A stretch of DNA of 64,000 bases from Tricholoma matsutake (Eukaryota > Basidiomycota > Agaricomycetes > Agaricales > Tricholomataceae), in assembly GCA_026075535.2 (NCBI GenBank), contig AP026548.1:62001-126000 (forward strand), written 5' to 3'. The stretch's first letter is position 1. Each line of letters begins with the position of its first letter. Below are positions 24,106-34,754 of the stretch, piece after piece. The notes beneath the pieces are model-generated. The model did not search any database. It saw only the letters and a list, made by a program, of their open reading frames with translations, and was not told where the DNA came from. The translations under genes and the position numbers were made by a program.

Positions 24106-26649
24106 TTACCAGTACTTTCGGTATGCACTCATGAACCGCCAGGAACGGTTAATAAACCGCCGGATTACATCGGCAGGGCATGCATTAAGGTAGCGAAGTG
24201 CGACATCTTTCGCCTCTGCGAAATTCTTCTTGGGTACCTCTCGATAATGATACTTGACCCATCCCCAGTACTTGAACAATGTATTAGACTTTGTTAATAA
24301 TGATACAAGACAATCTTCACGTACCATTTCAATTGGATTGAGCTCGCAGTGGAACTTGGGTAAGAAAATGCATTCATGTCCTGCTTTCTTGATAAGAGTC
24401 TCTGTCCTGCTTTCTTGATAAGAGTCTCGAGCATAGATGCTTGGTTGATGAAGCAACAATCAGTATTGTCAAACGGGCATGTACTGGTGCACACTTGGCA
24501 CGCATTTTAAACCCCGTTCGGTAAGAACACGTTCTAAACCTTTTGGCCTCCCGTCTGGAAGCGTCATCTTCTGGACTTTTCCTCGGTGCTCGGCAACTGG
24601 ATTTGATTCAGGGATGACTGTATCATGCTGTATACGCTGCTTCCCACCATCTGACTTGTTCATCTCGGAAGCTTTGAGTGCATCGGGACCCAATGATGCA
24701 TGAGCTGATGACTGATCGAAAATGAAGAGCGCAACACAATGTGGGTGGGCTTTCTCAAACACTTCAATGGCATGTTTAACTTGAGCAAGTAATTGTTCTG
24801 TATCCCACCATGCATCACCCTTAGAACCAGGGTAGATGATTTTTCGAGCCTGATCCACAATATTTCCTTGAGCATCGTGAAGTACGAGACGGCTCGTGAT
24901 CGGATTAATGAATTCCGAGACATGAATGAGACGGCCTCGACCTTTCTTCTGTAAGATTGTCTGCCCTGGACCAAGCCATGCCTTCGCTTTGTAATCATTT
25001 ACTGTGAGGCAGCTTTCATCGTGAAACTGGGGAATGATCTCTTTCTCGCCCTCTCTCAACATAGGAGCAACCTTCGTCAACTCAGGACCCTCAAACTTTA
25101 TCATCCGCTTCTCGAATTTCGCCATCGCGGGAAGAAACACCTCATTGCGATACTTCACGACATCTTCCCTTTTGTGCCCATCCATATACACTCCCTTTTT
25201 CAGTGTCTTCAAGCACCATCCAAGTTTAAGAAGCCATCGCCGAGCTGTTCGTTCACAAAGCAGTCGTTTTAGCGAGATAGAAAGTGCAGGAAGGATCTCG
25301 TCATTGAGGGCATGCTGGAATTGACGAGGGGTGACTTGGCCAACAGGCTGTGAGGTGAGCCATGACCTCGCTGCTGTTTTGACGCGTTCATCAAGCAATG
25401 CGCTGCGTGACATCTTCTCTCCGCCATGTTTCTCTATGGGCAACTGCTCGAAAACCTGATAATGATGAGCAAGCACTCGGACTTTGCGTGCATAATGCAT
25501 TCCCTCACCCTTTTGCCATTGCCGCGCAATCTCAAGGCTTGCTTCCATTTTCCCATATCCTTTCAGTTGGAGGGTTGCAAAGTTACGAAGAATGAGAAGC
25601 TGGTTGACCTGGCTGATAGGTAATGTGTCACCACCCTTTTTCATGTCTTTCTTGATTTGTTTTCGTAGACCATCCCAGCCACGAATCTCAACTCCACCTC
25701 CCTGCACACACTCATTAAGATCATCCTCCCATCCCATCTCGTCTTCTTCCGGGGGAATAACTGCCTCCACGCTCTCCGCTCGGATTGCGGGTGGGATCTC
25801 GATGTCGACGGTCTCTTCGTGAATAACTGCTGGGTTGACACTCTACTCGCAGATCACAGGTTGGATCTGGGCCTCGACGCTCTCTTCACGGATCACGGGT
25901 GGGATTTCCACTTCAACACTTTCTTGTCGGATTGTCACCGCCTCTGAATCGATAACATCATGTCCAGCGCTACTCTGTGGCAATCTCGGAGCATGAACCA
26001 CCTTATGCATCGAAAATATAAAGCCGTCCAAAGTCTTTTGATTGCGGCTGGCCTTACGATAACGGTGTTGCGTGCGCTTTGATTTACTCATTATGTCAGG
26101 ACCCTTTACATACTGCTTGGGCCGCTCTGTGTTCCATAAGGTGAGTTTCCCTGATTGTGCATGAGTAACGCAAGACTGACCTGTTTTTAGCTTTTTAGTT
26201 TTCCTCAACTGATAAGGAAGCCAGTCTTCATCTGACATATCATCTCCCTCATCCAGTCCTAACTTGAACATGCTCTCCTGCAGTCCCTCATCCTCCCAAT
26301 CTCCGCATAATGATGCTTCTTCGATTTCTGTGTCTGATTCCATGCCAGCATTGTCGTCACCGATAAGGAATCTTGTGCTGTCAATATGCAAGCCTAATGC
26401 TTGTTCGGGCCTGTCAAGGGAGCTGGGATTAATGGGTTCATGGGAATCATGTGGCGATGGCGAACACTCGACATCATTTATGAGAGGTTCCGCATTTGGT
26501 AGCTGTGGTATGTTTGACTGGGTCGCCTGATTCCGAAGTCCAGCAGTGTTTCGGATGTGTTTTTGAGGTCGTCCACGGGCCATTGGAAAATTTTTAGGAA
26601 TGTGAGGTGGCAGTCTGGTCCATTTTTCCCATTTTTTTTTGCGCCACAA
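24106..26649 (-). pseudogene. Tc1/mariner DDE transposase, nearly intact
   Basis: The gene likely starts at MARGRPQKHIRNTAGLRNQ (about 26583); the frame is open from 26649. The N-terminal part is acidic with internal repeats of the EESVEAxIxPxI type. A helix-turn-helix-like region follows (LLDERVKTAARSWL, about residue 280). The catalytic triad is visible: Asp in PQFHDESC, Asp in LFIFDQSSAH and Glu in FHCELNPIE. A 54-bp intron (24324-24271, GTACGT...CAAG) splits the final WGW motif. Defects: one TAG at 25843-25845, a frameshift near 24480-24500, and a 26-bp tandem duplication (24378-24429) that brings the frame back. The enzyme would cut and paste the flanking TIR element. This copy is probably inactive by a small margin. 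Confidence 0.88.
24378..24429. repeat. 26-bp tandem duplication in the transposase
   Basis: Two adjacent 26-bp units start GTCCTGCTTTCTTGATAAG and lie inside the transposase gene. Because 26 is not a multiple of three, the duplication shifts the frame; it offsets an earlier shift about 70 bp upstream on the coding strand, so the FHCELNPIE block is back in the main frame. Confidence 0.9.
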
Positions 26650-27112
26650 ATGTTAGACTAACCCACAAATATTTTAGCGTAATCATGCTCAGCTCATCGA
26701 GCGCTCTCGGTTGCACATTTTTTCGGATTTTTCCTGATTTTTTAAGGGGGTGGCCAAAATTTTGGGGTTGTCAGGCCAAATATTTTTGAAATAAGGAAAT
26801 CGGCTCATAGAAATGTCTTCATTAGGTCCTAATATACATGTTTTTATGGTTTTTGACTACTCTGGAAGTTTGTGGCAGTGTCAAAAAATTGGGTCACCAA
26901 ATTGGTTGACTTTGTTTGTCTGCAACTGTATAGCAACCAGGCCTTTCTAGTAGTGCCCATAATATTACTAAAGTTGATAGTACTCGCCACTCTACTCTAA
27001 TTTGGAGTACTCTAATTTGCTCTCCAGCTCCAATGCTCATATTGCAAATACATCTTCTATTACAAATGTGAATTTATTATATATGGTAAACTACTGCTCA
27101 CTTTACTTTCCA

Positions 27113-27507
27113 GGTATCCTGACTCGAAGCGAGAAGAGTGGGTGATGCCACTTGTGCCACCATTGTGCAAGAAGCGTCAAGTCCCCACCCAAGTCTTCAG
27201 CTTCCCATTCACAGAAGATGACCTTAGTGTTTGGGCAGAAAGATACAACATCCCAGGGGAAGACAATCATTACAGGCGCCACAGTGCTTGGAAGGCCATC
27301 TGCTTGAGGCTACCTTGTAATCACCATCACATTATGATCATTCGCAACCCCATGGCGCCCTACTCACAATCAATGTGCTTTGTCATAGGAACCAATTTTA
27401 AAGCTAAAGACATGGAGCACACCCAGAATGTCGAACTCATCAAATCACTTTATGATGCTATCGACATGGGCAACTGCCTGGGATGGTTTTATATGTCTTG
27501 GGGCTAG
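27113..27507 (+). CDS. Unknown protein, last exon
   Basis: A 3' exon appears to start after a CCAG acceptor at about 27113 (YPDSKREEWVMPLVPP) and runs to TAG at 27505-27507. It encodes about 130 residues with balanced composition, including FTEDDLSVWAERYNIP and LIKSLYDAIDMG. I recognise no domain. Upstream exons were not identified; the mariner element ends only 180 bp upstream and may have separated them. It could be a gene remnant. Confidence 0.4.
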
Positions 27508-27509
27508 GT

Positions 27510-30080
27510 GCTGGTAATGACCGTGACATGTTGTGGATGGTACACTTGACTTTTTGAAGATGCTAAGCCCCACTCACTAGCATTGCATAGTGAGAAGAGC
27601 AACAATGGTCTGCTATGTAGCTAGTAGTTCCAAATGAACTAAGAATTGTTTACTCCTACCCCATCACTATCCATGGCGCTGCAATGATGAATGACTATGC
27701 ATTATGTTTCCTTGTTCCTCCATCCATCGAAGTATTTGAAGCACACATTCACTGCTAGGAAAATAGTTACTCAACATCGCTTGGACCTGTGCTTGGACAA
27801 TTGTTGTGTGGATTGGTTGGAAGGTCCCTTACATGTGCTAATTCTTCTAGTCTCTACTTCACTTTGGCTCTTCCTGTGCTTGATCTTCCCACTGCATGTG
27901 ACACTCCTTCATTCAACACGAGCAACATGCTCCTGGCCCACTACTAGCAGGTTCTCAATACATGCATCTCCTGCTCAGAGAAGATCTCCTTGAATGTTCT
28001 AACAATTTGGTGGATGACTATTTCATGGAGGACTTGCATGGGAGGACACATGCCAGTGAGCAGATGGAAGTGCTGAGAGTTGTCACCCACTCGCACCATT
28101 TAACTGCTACCTTCAGTGTGGACGATACCAACACCTCGTCTCTTGTAAGAACATGGTGAATTTCTCAAAAGACCTGCTTCTAATGACAATTTTTCCTCTG
28201 CACCAGATATCGTCTCATCTATTGTGCCTTCAAACTAGCATCAGATGCAATGCACCACTGCTCCTATGCCTCTCATCATCTATTCCATCTATACAAATCC
28301 CCAAAACCTAGTACTATACATAACAATCAACTCTTCTGAGTCCACCCTGCATTTCCGCATCTGTCCCCATTGGAAACACCTCGACTTTACAAAAAAACTC
28401 TGATAAGTACTTATGTATGCAACCCTACATATGTGCTGTGCAAATACAGGGTCATAATGACTCAGACATGATCAGGCAACTACTGTCTTTCCCTATGGCC
28501 TCAACACATACAAAATTCCCACTGGCACCCTGCCCTCATGCCAAAGCATTTGTTCCTCTACCCTACCCTCCTCTCCAAGTATGTTGGATCTCCCAAGTGC
28601 CCTTGTGACACACAGTCGGGTCACACTGACCAACATGCCAGCAAATTCGGGATTTAGCAATATGAAGCAATTTTCAGGGGTGGATAAGCAGGCAGACATA
28701 CACTACCACTCTCCTGCATGTTACTGTGGACAGTGTTGCTGTCGCCATTGGTGGAGATCCAGGGGAAGATGGACCTGTAGACAAACTGATCATGGCTGGT
28801 ACAGTTTTGTCACTACTCTTACCTTTCACTAAAGCAGCCGAACACAAGAGGACCAGAATGGATGTGATGGTGATCCCTAACATCTTGCCAACATCCAGTG
28901 CAACAATTTTGTGGTGTTCAAGAATAGACAGGCTTTGTATAAGTCAGACATGGAGAACGAAGAAAGGAGGTAGCTTACTAAATGAACATTTCAAAAAGGA
29001 AAATGGCAACCAGTGCAGAGAGTTTATCACCCTGTGGAATTTCCATGACTCCAATCCGCTGAATGCCTCTTGGCGCTTCATCACATGATCATAAGGTGAG
29101 CAATGCTCATGAACCCAACTTATATATTGAATGGGCCACAGTTTCCCCATCATCACTCTCATTGATGTCATAATAGCAAAAGCCAAGCCAACAAAAAGCA
29201 GTGTGTTTAAAGTGATGGCCATGTGATAGGCATCTGGTTCCAGTTCTGTGACCTTATCAAGTTCAAGAGAGATGTCAGCAACAGAGCTGCTGTTCAATAA
29301 TGTGTTCAAGATAAGCATTTGGAGAAGCTCATTGGTTACTTCAGTGGGATTGCAGGAGAACATTTTTGGTGTTTTGATGATGAAGGATCCTCCCCCATAT
29401 CATTGATAGCATCACCCTGTACATCATCAGCGCCAAAAGCTTCAACTTCAACTTCATCATTCTCATTATCCTGCCCCCTACCCCAGATTAACCAAGCACA
29501 TCAGCAGCAAGATCCTGCCAAGGCTCTGATGAAGTGGTGTATGGGTTGAAGTCAGGATGGTGATGAAAAGACCAACCTCCATATAAATTGTCAAATGACT
29601 TTGTTAAGCCATGGGGAGGAAAGCACATATAAAAATGAGTATAACTTCTAGAAAGCTGTTCCACTCACTGGGTTGCTTCAAATCAAAATTTTGCACTATG
29701 TCAAGATGACGAGTCCATATGTTTACATAAGAAAGACTCAGATCCAACCAAAAATTCAGTGCAAATGAAAAAATCAGTGCTGTTTTACCCATGGTCAGTA
29801 ATTCAAAGCAACCATTAGTGACTTTTGAAACTGTGAGACATAAAATTAGCTGAGATGTAGATTTTAGATATAAAAGGCAACTCCCAGAATTGGCTACACT
29901 TGTAACCATTTCTGGATTGACTACCCTTTGTGCTTGCTTACCTGCAGTTCAACTGCAGGTAATGCAATTGACATTAGATGACCCTCATCTGCCTCTCATG
30001 TGCTGGCTCTAGGCTGTGTTGGTCTATCCTATGCCATAGAGGGGGTTTGTCAGTTGTTGTCTATGCCGGCATGTATCCTG
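27510..30080. other. No recognised gene
   Basis: 2.6 kb with only short, motif-free open frames on both strands. There are no clear inverted or direct repeats. A poly-T tract of about 16 T lies at 30091-30107, just downstream of the gag-like relic on its coding strand. Confidence 0.35.
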
Positions 30081-30109
30081 CACTTGACACACTTTTTTTT
30101 TTTTTTTGT

Positions 30110-30949
30110 TACTTGCTCCTTTAGATTCTGCACCTCCTTCTCTTCTTCCTTCACCTCCTCTATCTGAGGGAGTGATGCTGTGTGGATGGCCCTGCAGAAT
30201 GATGCTCAGTCAGTGTGTCCAGATCCAGTTACCTTCTGTAAGACCCTTGGCATTGCCTTCCATATGTTGCCTATGAGTAGACCATTCATGTCTGGGATTG
30301 CAGCAGCTAGCTTCTTGATCTTGTCCATTCATACCACATGAGCGAACTCCTTTATGCCAAGTACTTTTATTTGTGTACTGACCTCCTCCATGATCTTTGT
30401 CCTTTCCAGTGTGGCTTGCTTCTCTTCCACCGTCTTCACTGTAGGCATCTTTTCAGGCCATCTTGCTTTGAATGCAAGGAGCAAGTGCTCCCACATGTCC
30501 TTGTCAGTGGAGAGCAGGGCAGTCCACCACTGCTTTGTGATGGAGCCTGATCTAAGATGTAATTTGAACACCCATAGTTTCTTTGCATCGGGGGTGTTTG
30601 GCTTCTGGAGGAACAGGATCTTAATGGCATTGATAAAGTCCTCAGGGGCCTCATCATTGTGTTCATCATCTCCCCAGAACTGTTTGATGGCCTCTGTCAT
30701 TACTTCTTTGTCTTCATTGTCCAGGGGTGTAGGGGTAGTTCATGCTGAGAACAGTGGTGTGGGGGGTGGTGCAACTGGTGAGGATCGGGGGTTGGTTGTG
30801 GTGGGGCTGATTGAGATGGTGCTGAATGTGATGAGGCTGATTGTGTTGGGTGTAGATGGGAGAATGAATGAGGATTCTGTTGAGGCTGGTGCTGCAGTTC
30901 TGGTTTTGGGCATGAATCTGCCCTTTTTGTCTCGTTCCATGACCCTCAT
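30110..30949 (-). pseudogene. Retrotransposon gag-like relic 1
   Basis: Minus-strand coding remnant. The N-terminal segment (RDKKGRFMPKTRTA, then a Ser/Thr/Pro-rich linker) is at 30949-30740. The conserved part (30700-30329) reads AIKQFWGDDEHNDEAPEDF, KKLWVFKLHLRSGSITKQWW, LLLAFKARWPEK, the shape of a Ty3-type gag capsid segment. It continues past a TGA near 30327 (IPDMNGLLIGNMWKAMP) to about 30110. No zinc knuckle, protease or polymerase follows, so it is either an isolated fragment or a gag-derived gene. Confidence 0.6.
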
Positions 30950-31484
30950 CAGTGTTGTAAATGTGTGGCCATCATATGGTAGACAGATCAGAGTAAAATG
31001 AAATGGGTCTGGTCAGCAGATGCATGAGAATAGTTATATGAATTGACAGGCCAAATGTAGACAAGTGTCTGAGGACAGTGCTTTGTACCCTCTCAATCAT
31101 TATCAAACTTCTCTTGAACCTTATTGCAATGCTTTGAATACTCTTGAACCTCATTGAACCTCATTGCACACCCTCTAGAGTCGAGACTGAATATGCTGTG
31201 ATGTTGAGACTGGGTGGAGAACTGAGCTGAACTGAGGACACCAAGGAGCATAGATAGACATTGAAATGAACAGTTGACAGGTGCCAAGAACAGTGTTCCA
31301 AGTGCAAATTACCTAGTTGTCACCAGATGGAGCTGGCTAGACTCTCAGTGTTGCGTCTGCTACCAGACAAGACAACTTAGACAGGGCTCACCTCTACTAC
31401 TAGATCTGAGTTGTGGGAATGGACAGGAAAGGATGCATTCTCTATCTGCACATGCACATCTCTGTCTACTAGATCATGTGATCA

Positions 31485-32155
31485 CTAAGGAAGTTGCCAG
31501 GCTCTGGCTCTGGACTCTGCTATGGACTGCACTGTGGGCTCTGCTGCCATGGTTACAGCATACCACTCCTCGGCTGGTGAGTCCAGTGTAAGATATAACC
31601 CAAATTGTGCTACTTTTTTGCAGTCGTTTGTGACTTTTAATTCTTGTATAACCTGCAGGAATCTTAGGAGGAGAACTGGGCCTTGAATGTTGTCATCCAG
31701 TTCTCCATTGAACTCCTCAAGATTAGTCAGTTGCATAGGGCTTGGGCCATCAGGGGCAGGTAGCTTCTGGACAGGTGATGGTGGTGGCATGGGGGGTAGT
31801 GCTGGGGAAGTGGCTGGTGATGGACTAGACTCGATAGAGGTAGTTAATGAGCTTTCAGATGTGGACCTGGACATGGATGTGGGGGCTGTTGATGGGGTAG
31901 GTATTATAGTGTCTGCTCTTTTTTGTTTTAGGAATTGCCCTCTGCCATCTTGTTCCATGAAATTATAAAGGTTATTTTGCATGTATTCAGTGAGGCTGTA
32001 GTGAGGTGTTTGTTGTTACATGTTACTGGGAAATGAAGTGCACTAGGTCTGGTTCCATGGTTCTGTGGCTGCTGGTTCTGATACTGGTTCTGGGGTTCTG
32101 CTTTCAAGGTTGTGGTTTGAAGCGTGCTCTCATCACCAAGATGGAGATGTAGCAA
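31485..32155 (-). pseudogene. Retrotransposon gag-like relic 2
   Basis: A second minus-strand remnant related in layout to the one at 30110-30949: a DGRGQFLKQKRADT start, a Ser/Pro-rich linker, then LEEFNGELDDNIQGPVLLLR and KVAQFGLYLTLDSPAEEWY, which is gag-like. It breaks off at about 31485 (ARAWQLP). The two relics lie head to tail about 1 kb apart, perhaps an old duplication or two insertions of related elements. Confidence 0.6.
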
Positions 32156-32760
32156 GTCTCCTGTCCCTAGCTATCACAGAGACTGTCATGGTATCTCGAT
32201 CCTGACTCTCTACATGCCATGTGGCTGCTGACTATGTGATCATGTGACTACCTGGAGTGGGTGCCCAAACACCCTACTCCACTAGGACATTCATGTAGCA
32301 TTGTGCTCATTTTGCTTGCCCAGCAGATCCCTTGTGCCCTTCGGAGGTTTCTTGATCTTGATGCTGGTGTGGATGACCATTGCCATGGACAATAGTCATG
32401 TGATGGATGAACAATGATGAACAGTAGTCATGTGATGGATGAACAATTTCTATGGGCAATATGTCTTATTTCCAGCACATTTCTCATATATATACACTTT
32501 ATTTTGACTTTAATACCATGTTGATTTATTTGGAAGTCACTCACTGTATTTATACTTGTTTTGATAAACAAATTGTGTTATACATATAAGTCGATCTTTG
32601 AATATTAATACAAGCAAAACATAAGACTCTTTTATTTCATATCATGGCCAACCCACCAACACCTGCACAATAGAAGGCTGCTGAGATTTGAAAATCATTC
32701 TCACTCACTTACACAGGCATGGAAAATGAATCCACAGATATAGCAGAGATTGTAACTTAT

Positions 32761-33158
32761 TGTTAGGAAACCACCCCATTATCTAATAAAATTTCATTTT
32801 ATTTATTATGTTGAATTACGCTACATGACGCCAAATGATGCTACACTTTGATAGTGTGAGAATTTTATTTTGCACGCATCAAGATGTATGCGCATGTATG
32901 CATGCATCAGTCACAACAATGTACAATATATGTAACATAGTATATAAACCCTAAATATACACCTAGGTGACCCAGTTGTGTTCTCTCAGGTATTCCACCT
33001 ACGTTTTTGGTGTGAAAAGCCTATCTCAACAAACTCATCTATTAATAACCCATTGCATCAAAACCATCAATTCCCCATCACAAGCGCAGATCCTGCCCCC
33101 TTCTTGTAGAGAGAACCCACATGGTCTTAGCTAGCAGATAGTGGGTGTCACCCTAACA
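32761..33158 (+). repeat. 5' LTR
   Basis: 398 bp, TGTTAGG at the start and CCTAACA at the end. It differs from the 3' LTR at about 20 positions. Most are CG in one copy against TG or CA in the other, or TG against CA. Identical length and no indels relative to the 3' LTR point to point mutation as the only process since insertion. Confidence 0.97.
32941..32947 (+). promoter_or_regulatory. TATA-box-like sequence in the LTR
   Basis: TATATAA within the sequence ATAGTATATAAACCC, 180 bp into the LTR, is conserved in all three LTR copies (also near 6525 and 38747). By position it is a plausible core promoter for the element. Function is inferred. Confidence 0.45.
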
Positions 33159-33656
33159 GAAGAACACAACTTCCCATATCAGTGTGCCTTCTCTTACTTG
33201 CACATATGTCATTGTTTCACTGCACCACATCCAATTACTCATCCTTTCAGCACGAGCCAGAAGTACTTGTATATATGTAATCTACCTTTTCTTTCATAAG
33301 CCGATGCCAGGCCTTGCCTTACATTGTGACTGCCAGTGATCGAGAGGCAGCGCTTGTCATTAGGACCGCTGCAACCAGACAACCGATTGGATCTGGTTTA
33401 GTTATGATTTACATTACTCTATTCGGACGACTATTTTAGTTACAAGCCGAATTCAGTGATATCTCCCAGATCAGGCACTGTTGGAAGGGTTATTGATCCA
33501 AAGTGTCAAAATAGGCACCCAACAAATGACGAACAATCGACGAACAATCGACGAATGATTGATGAACCATCACATGACCCGTGGACGTTTGGAGAGGTCT
33601 TGAAGAAAAAAAATTTTGAATTGTCAAAGAAGTGATTCATCACAGATTCTACAATT

Positions 33657-34754
33657 ATGTCCAAACCTTCAACTTCTAATCCTGGCCCTAATCCTGTTCC
33701 CACGCCCGCACTAGAAGCAAAAATTGATGTGCTTACAGTGCAAATGTCGCAATTAGTGTCAGTGTTGGCAGCATCATGGCCCAGACAAGTGGAAGTACAA
33801 CCAGAGACGACAGAAGAAAGAGATGATGAAATGGAGGAGATGGTGGAGTGGATGTCGCAGGAGGATGAGATGGTGGAGAAATCTGGAAATGGAAAAGTGC
33901 ACTTACCTAAGTATGCGCCCCTGCAAACTTTTGACAGTACCATGGAGAATACAAAATCCTTCATCAGCTCTATAGTATTGTACATCCATGGGAGGAAGCC
34001 AGAGTTTCATACAGCCAAGTCTAGGATTATGTTTGCTCTTTCATACATCCAGGGGGGGAAAGCACAGTTCTGGAGGAATGAAGCTATAAATCAAATTGCC
34101 ATGGGAAATAAACCATTTGCAAGCTTCAAGGAATTTTTGGAGAGATTGGAGGCACAGGTTGGAGATCCTAATCCAAAGGCGACAGCCAATGCTAAATTAA
34201 AGACCATGCGTCAAGGTTCCTTAACGGTGGATGAATTTATTTTGCAGTTCAAAGCAGAAGCTTCGCAGATGGATATGGGAGAAGCCGCATTGGTAGAGTT
34301 TTTGAAAGCAGGATTAAATCCCTCTTTATTCAAGTCTATCTACCGACTACCTTCTATGCCAGAGAAGTTGGACGAGTGGTATAATTGGGCAATGCACCTT
34401 GACCAGCAATATCGGCAGGAACAGGTGGAGTCAAAGTTGTTGTATGGAAGTAGTAAATTCGGAAAGTCATTGGGAGGAAAGTCCAAGAAAGGAAAAGCAC
34501 CTCAGGTGCAAGCTCCAAGGGCGCAGCCACCGGCCATGGCAGTGACACCTATAGTTACGGAGTCAGCAGCACCAGCAGAGGCAATGGAGGTTGATCAAGC
34601 AGGGAGACAAGCCCCACTTAAATGTTTTAACTGTGGGCAGTTAGGACACATTTCTAGGAATTGTAGGCAGAAGAGAAAGATAAGGGAAGCTACCATCGAG
34701 GAAGTGAAGCTGGAGGAAGGCAGACAGAAGAATTTTGTGGAAGAGTCCCAGTGA
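33657..34754 (+). CDS. gag: Ty3 Gag protein, intact frame
   Basis: 365 aa, starting at the first ATG after the leader. Order: Pro/Ser-rich N-terminus, acidic segment (residues 55-85), capsid-like region (SRIMFALSYIQGGKAQFW, LKTMRQGSLTVDEFILQF), basic Lys-rich linker (KFGKSLGGKSKKGKAP) and one CCHC zinc knuckle, CFNCGQLGHISRNC (about residues 323-336), which binds RNA in related elements. The frame is free of stops, in contrast to pol. The pol frame is open on the -1 frame for at least 70 nt before the gag stop, so a -1 frameshift could fuse them, although I see no canonical slippery heptamer. Confidence 0.93.
   Translation: MSKPSTSNPGPNPVPTPALEAKIDVLTVQMSQLVSVLAASWPRQVEVQPETTEERDDEMEEMVEWMSQEDEMVEKSGNGKVHLPKYAPLQTFDSTMENTKSFISSIVLYIHGRKPEFHTAKSRIMFALSYIQGGKAQFWRNEAINQIAMGNKPFASFKEFLERLEAQVGDPNPKATANAKLKTMRQGSLTVDEFILQFKAEASQMDMGEAALVEFLKAGLNPSLFKSIYRLPSMPEKLDEWYNWAMHLDQQYRQEQVESKLLYGSSKFGKSLGGKSKKGKAPQVQAPRAQPPAMAVTPIVTESAAPAEAMEVDQAGRQAPLKCFNCGQLGHISRNCRQKRKIREATIEEVKLEEGRQKNFVEESQ

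Larger units (their letters stand above)
23830..26928 (-). mobile_element. Tc1/mariner element with 31-bp TIRs and TA duplication
   Basis: A complete 3,099-bp element. The left TIR (23830-23860) begins CAGTTGCGGACAAACAAAG and the right TIR (26898-26928) is its reverse complement with one mismatch in 31 bp. A TA dinucleotide flanks each end (23828-23829, 26929-26930), the target duplication of IS630/Tc1/mariner transposons. The transposase gene lies on the minus strand inside. CpG sites are largely preserved, which suggests it is younger than the other elements or not methylated. Confidence 0.95.
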
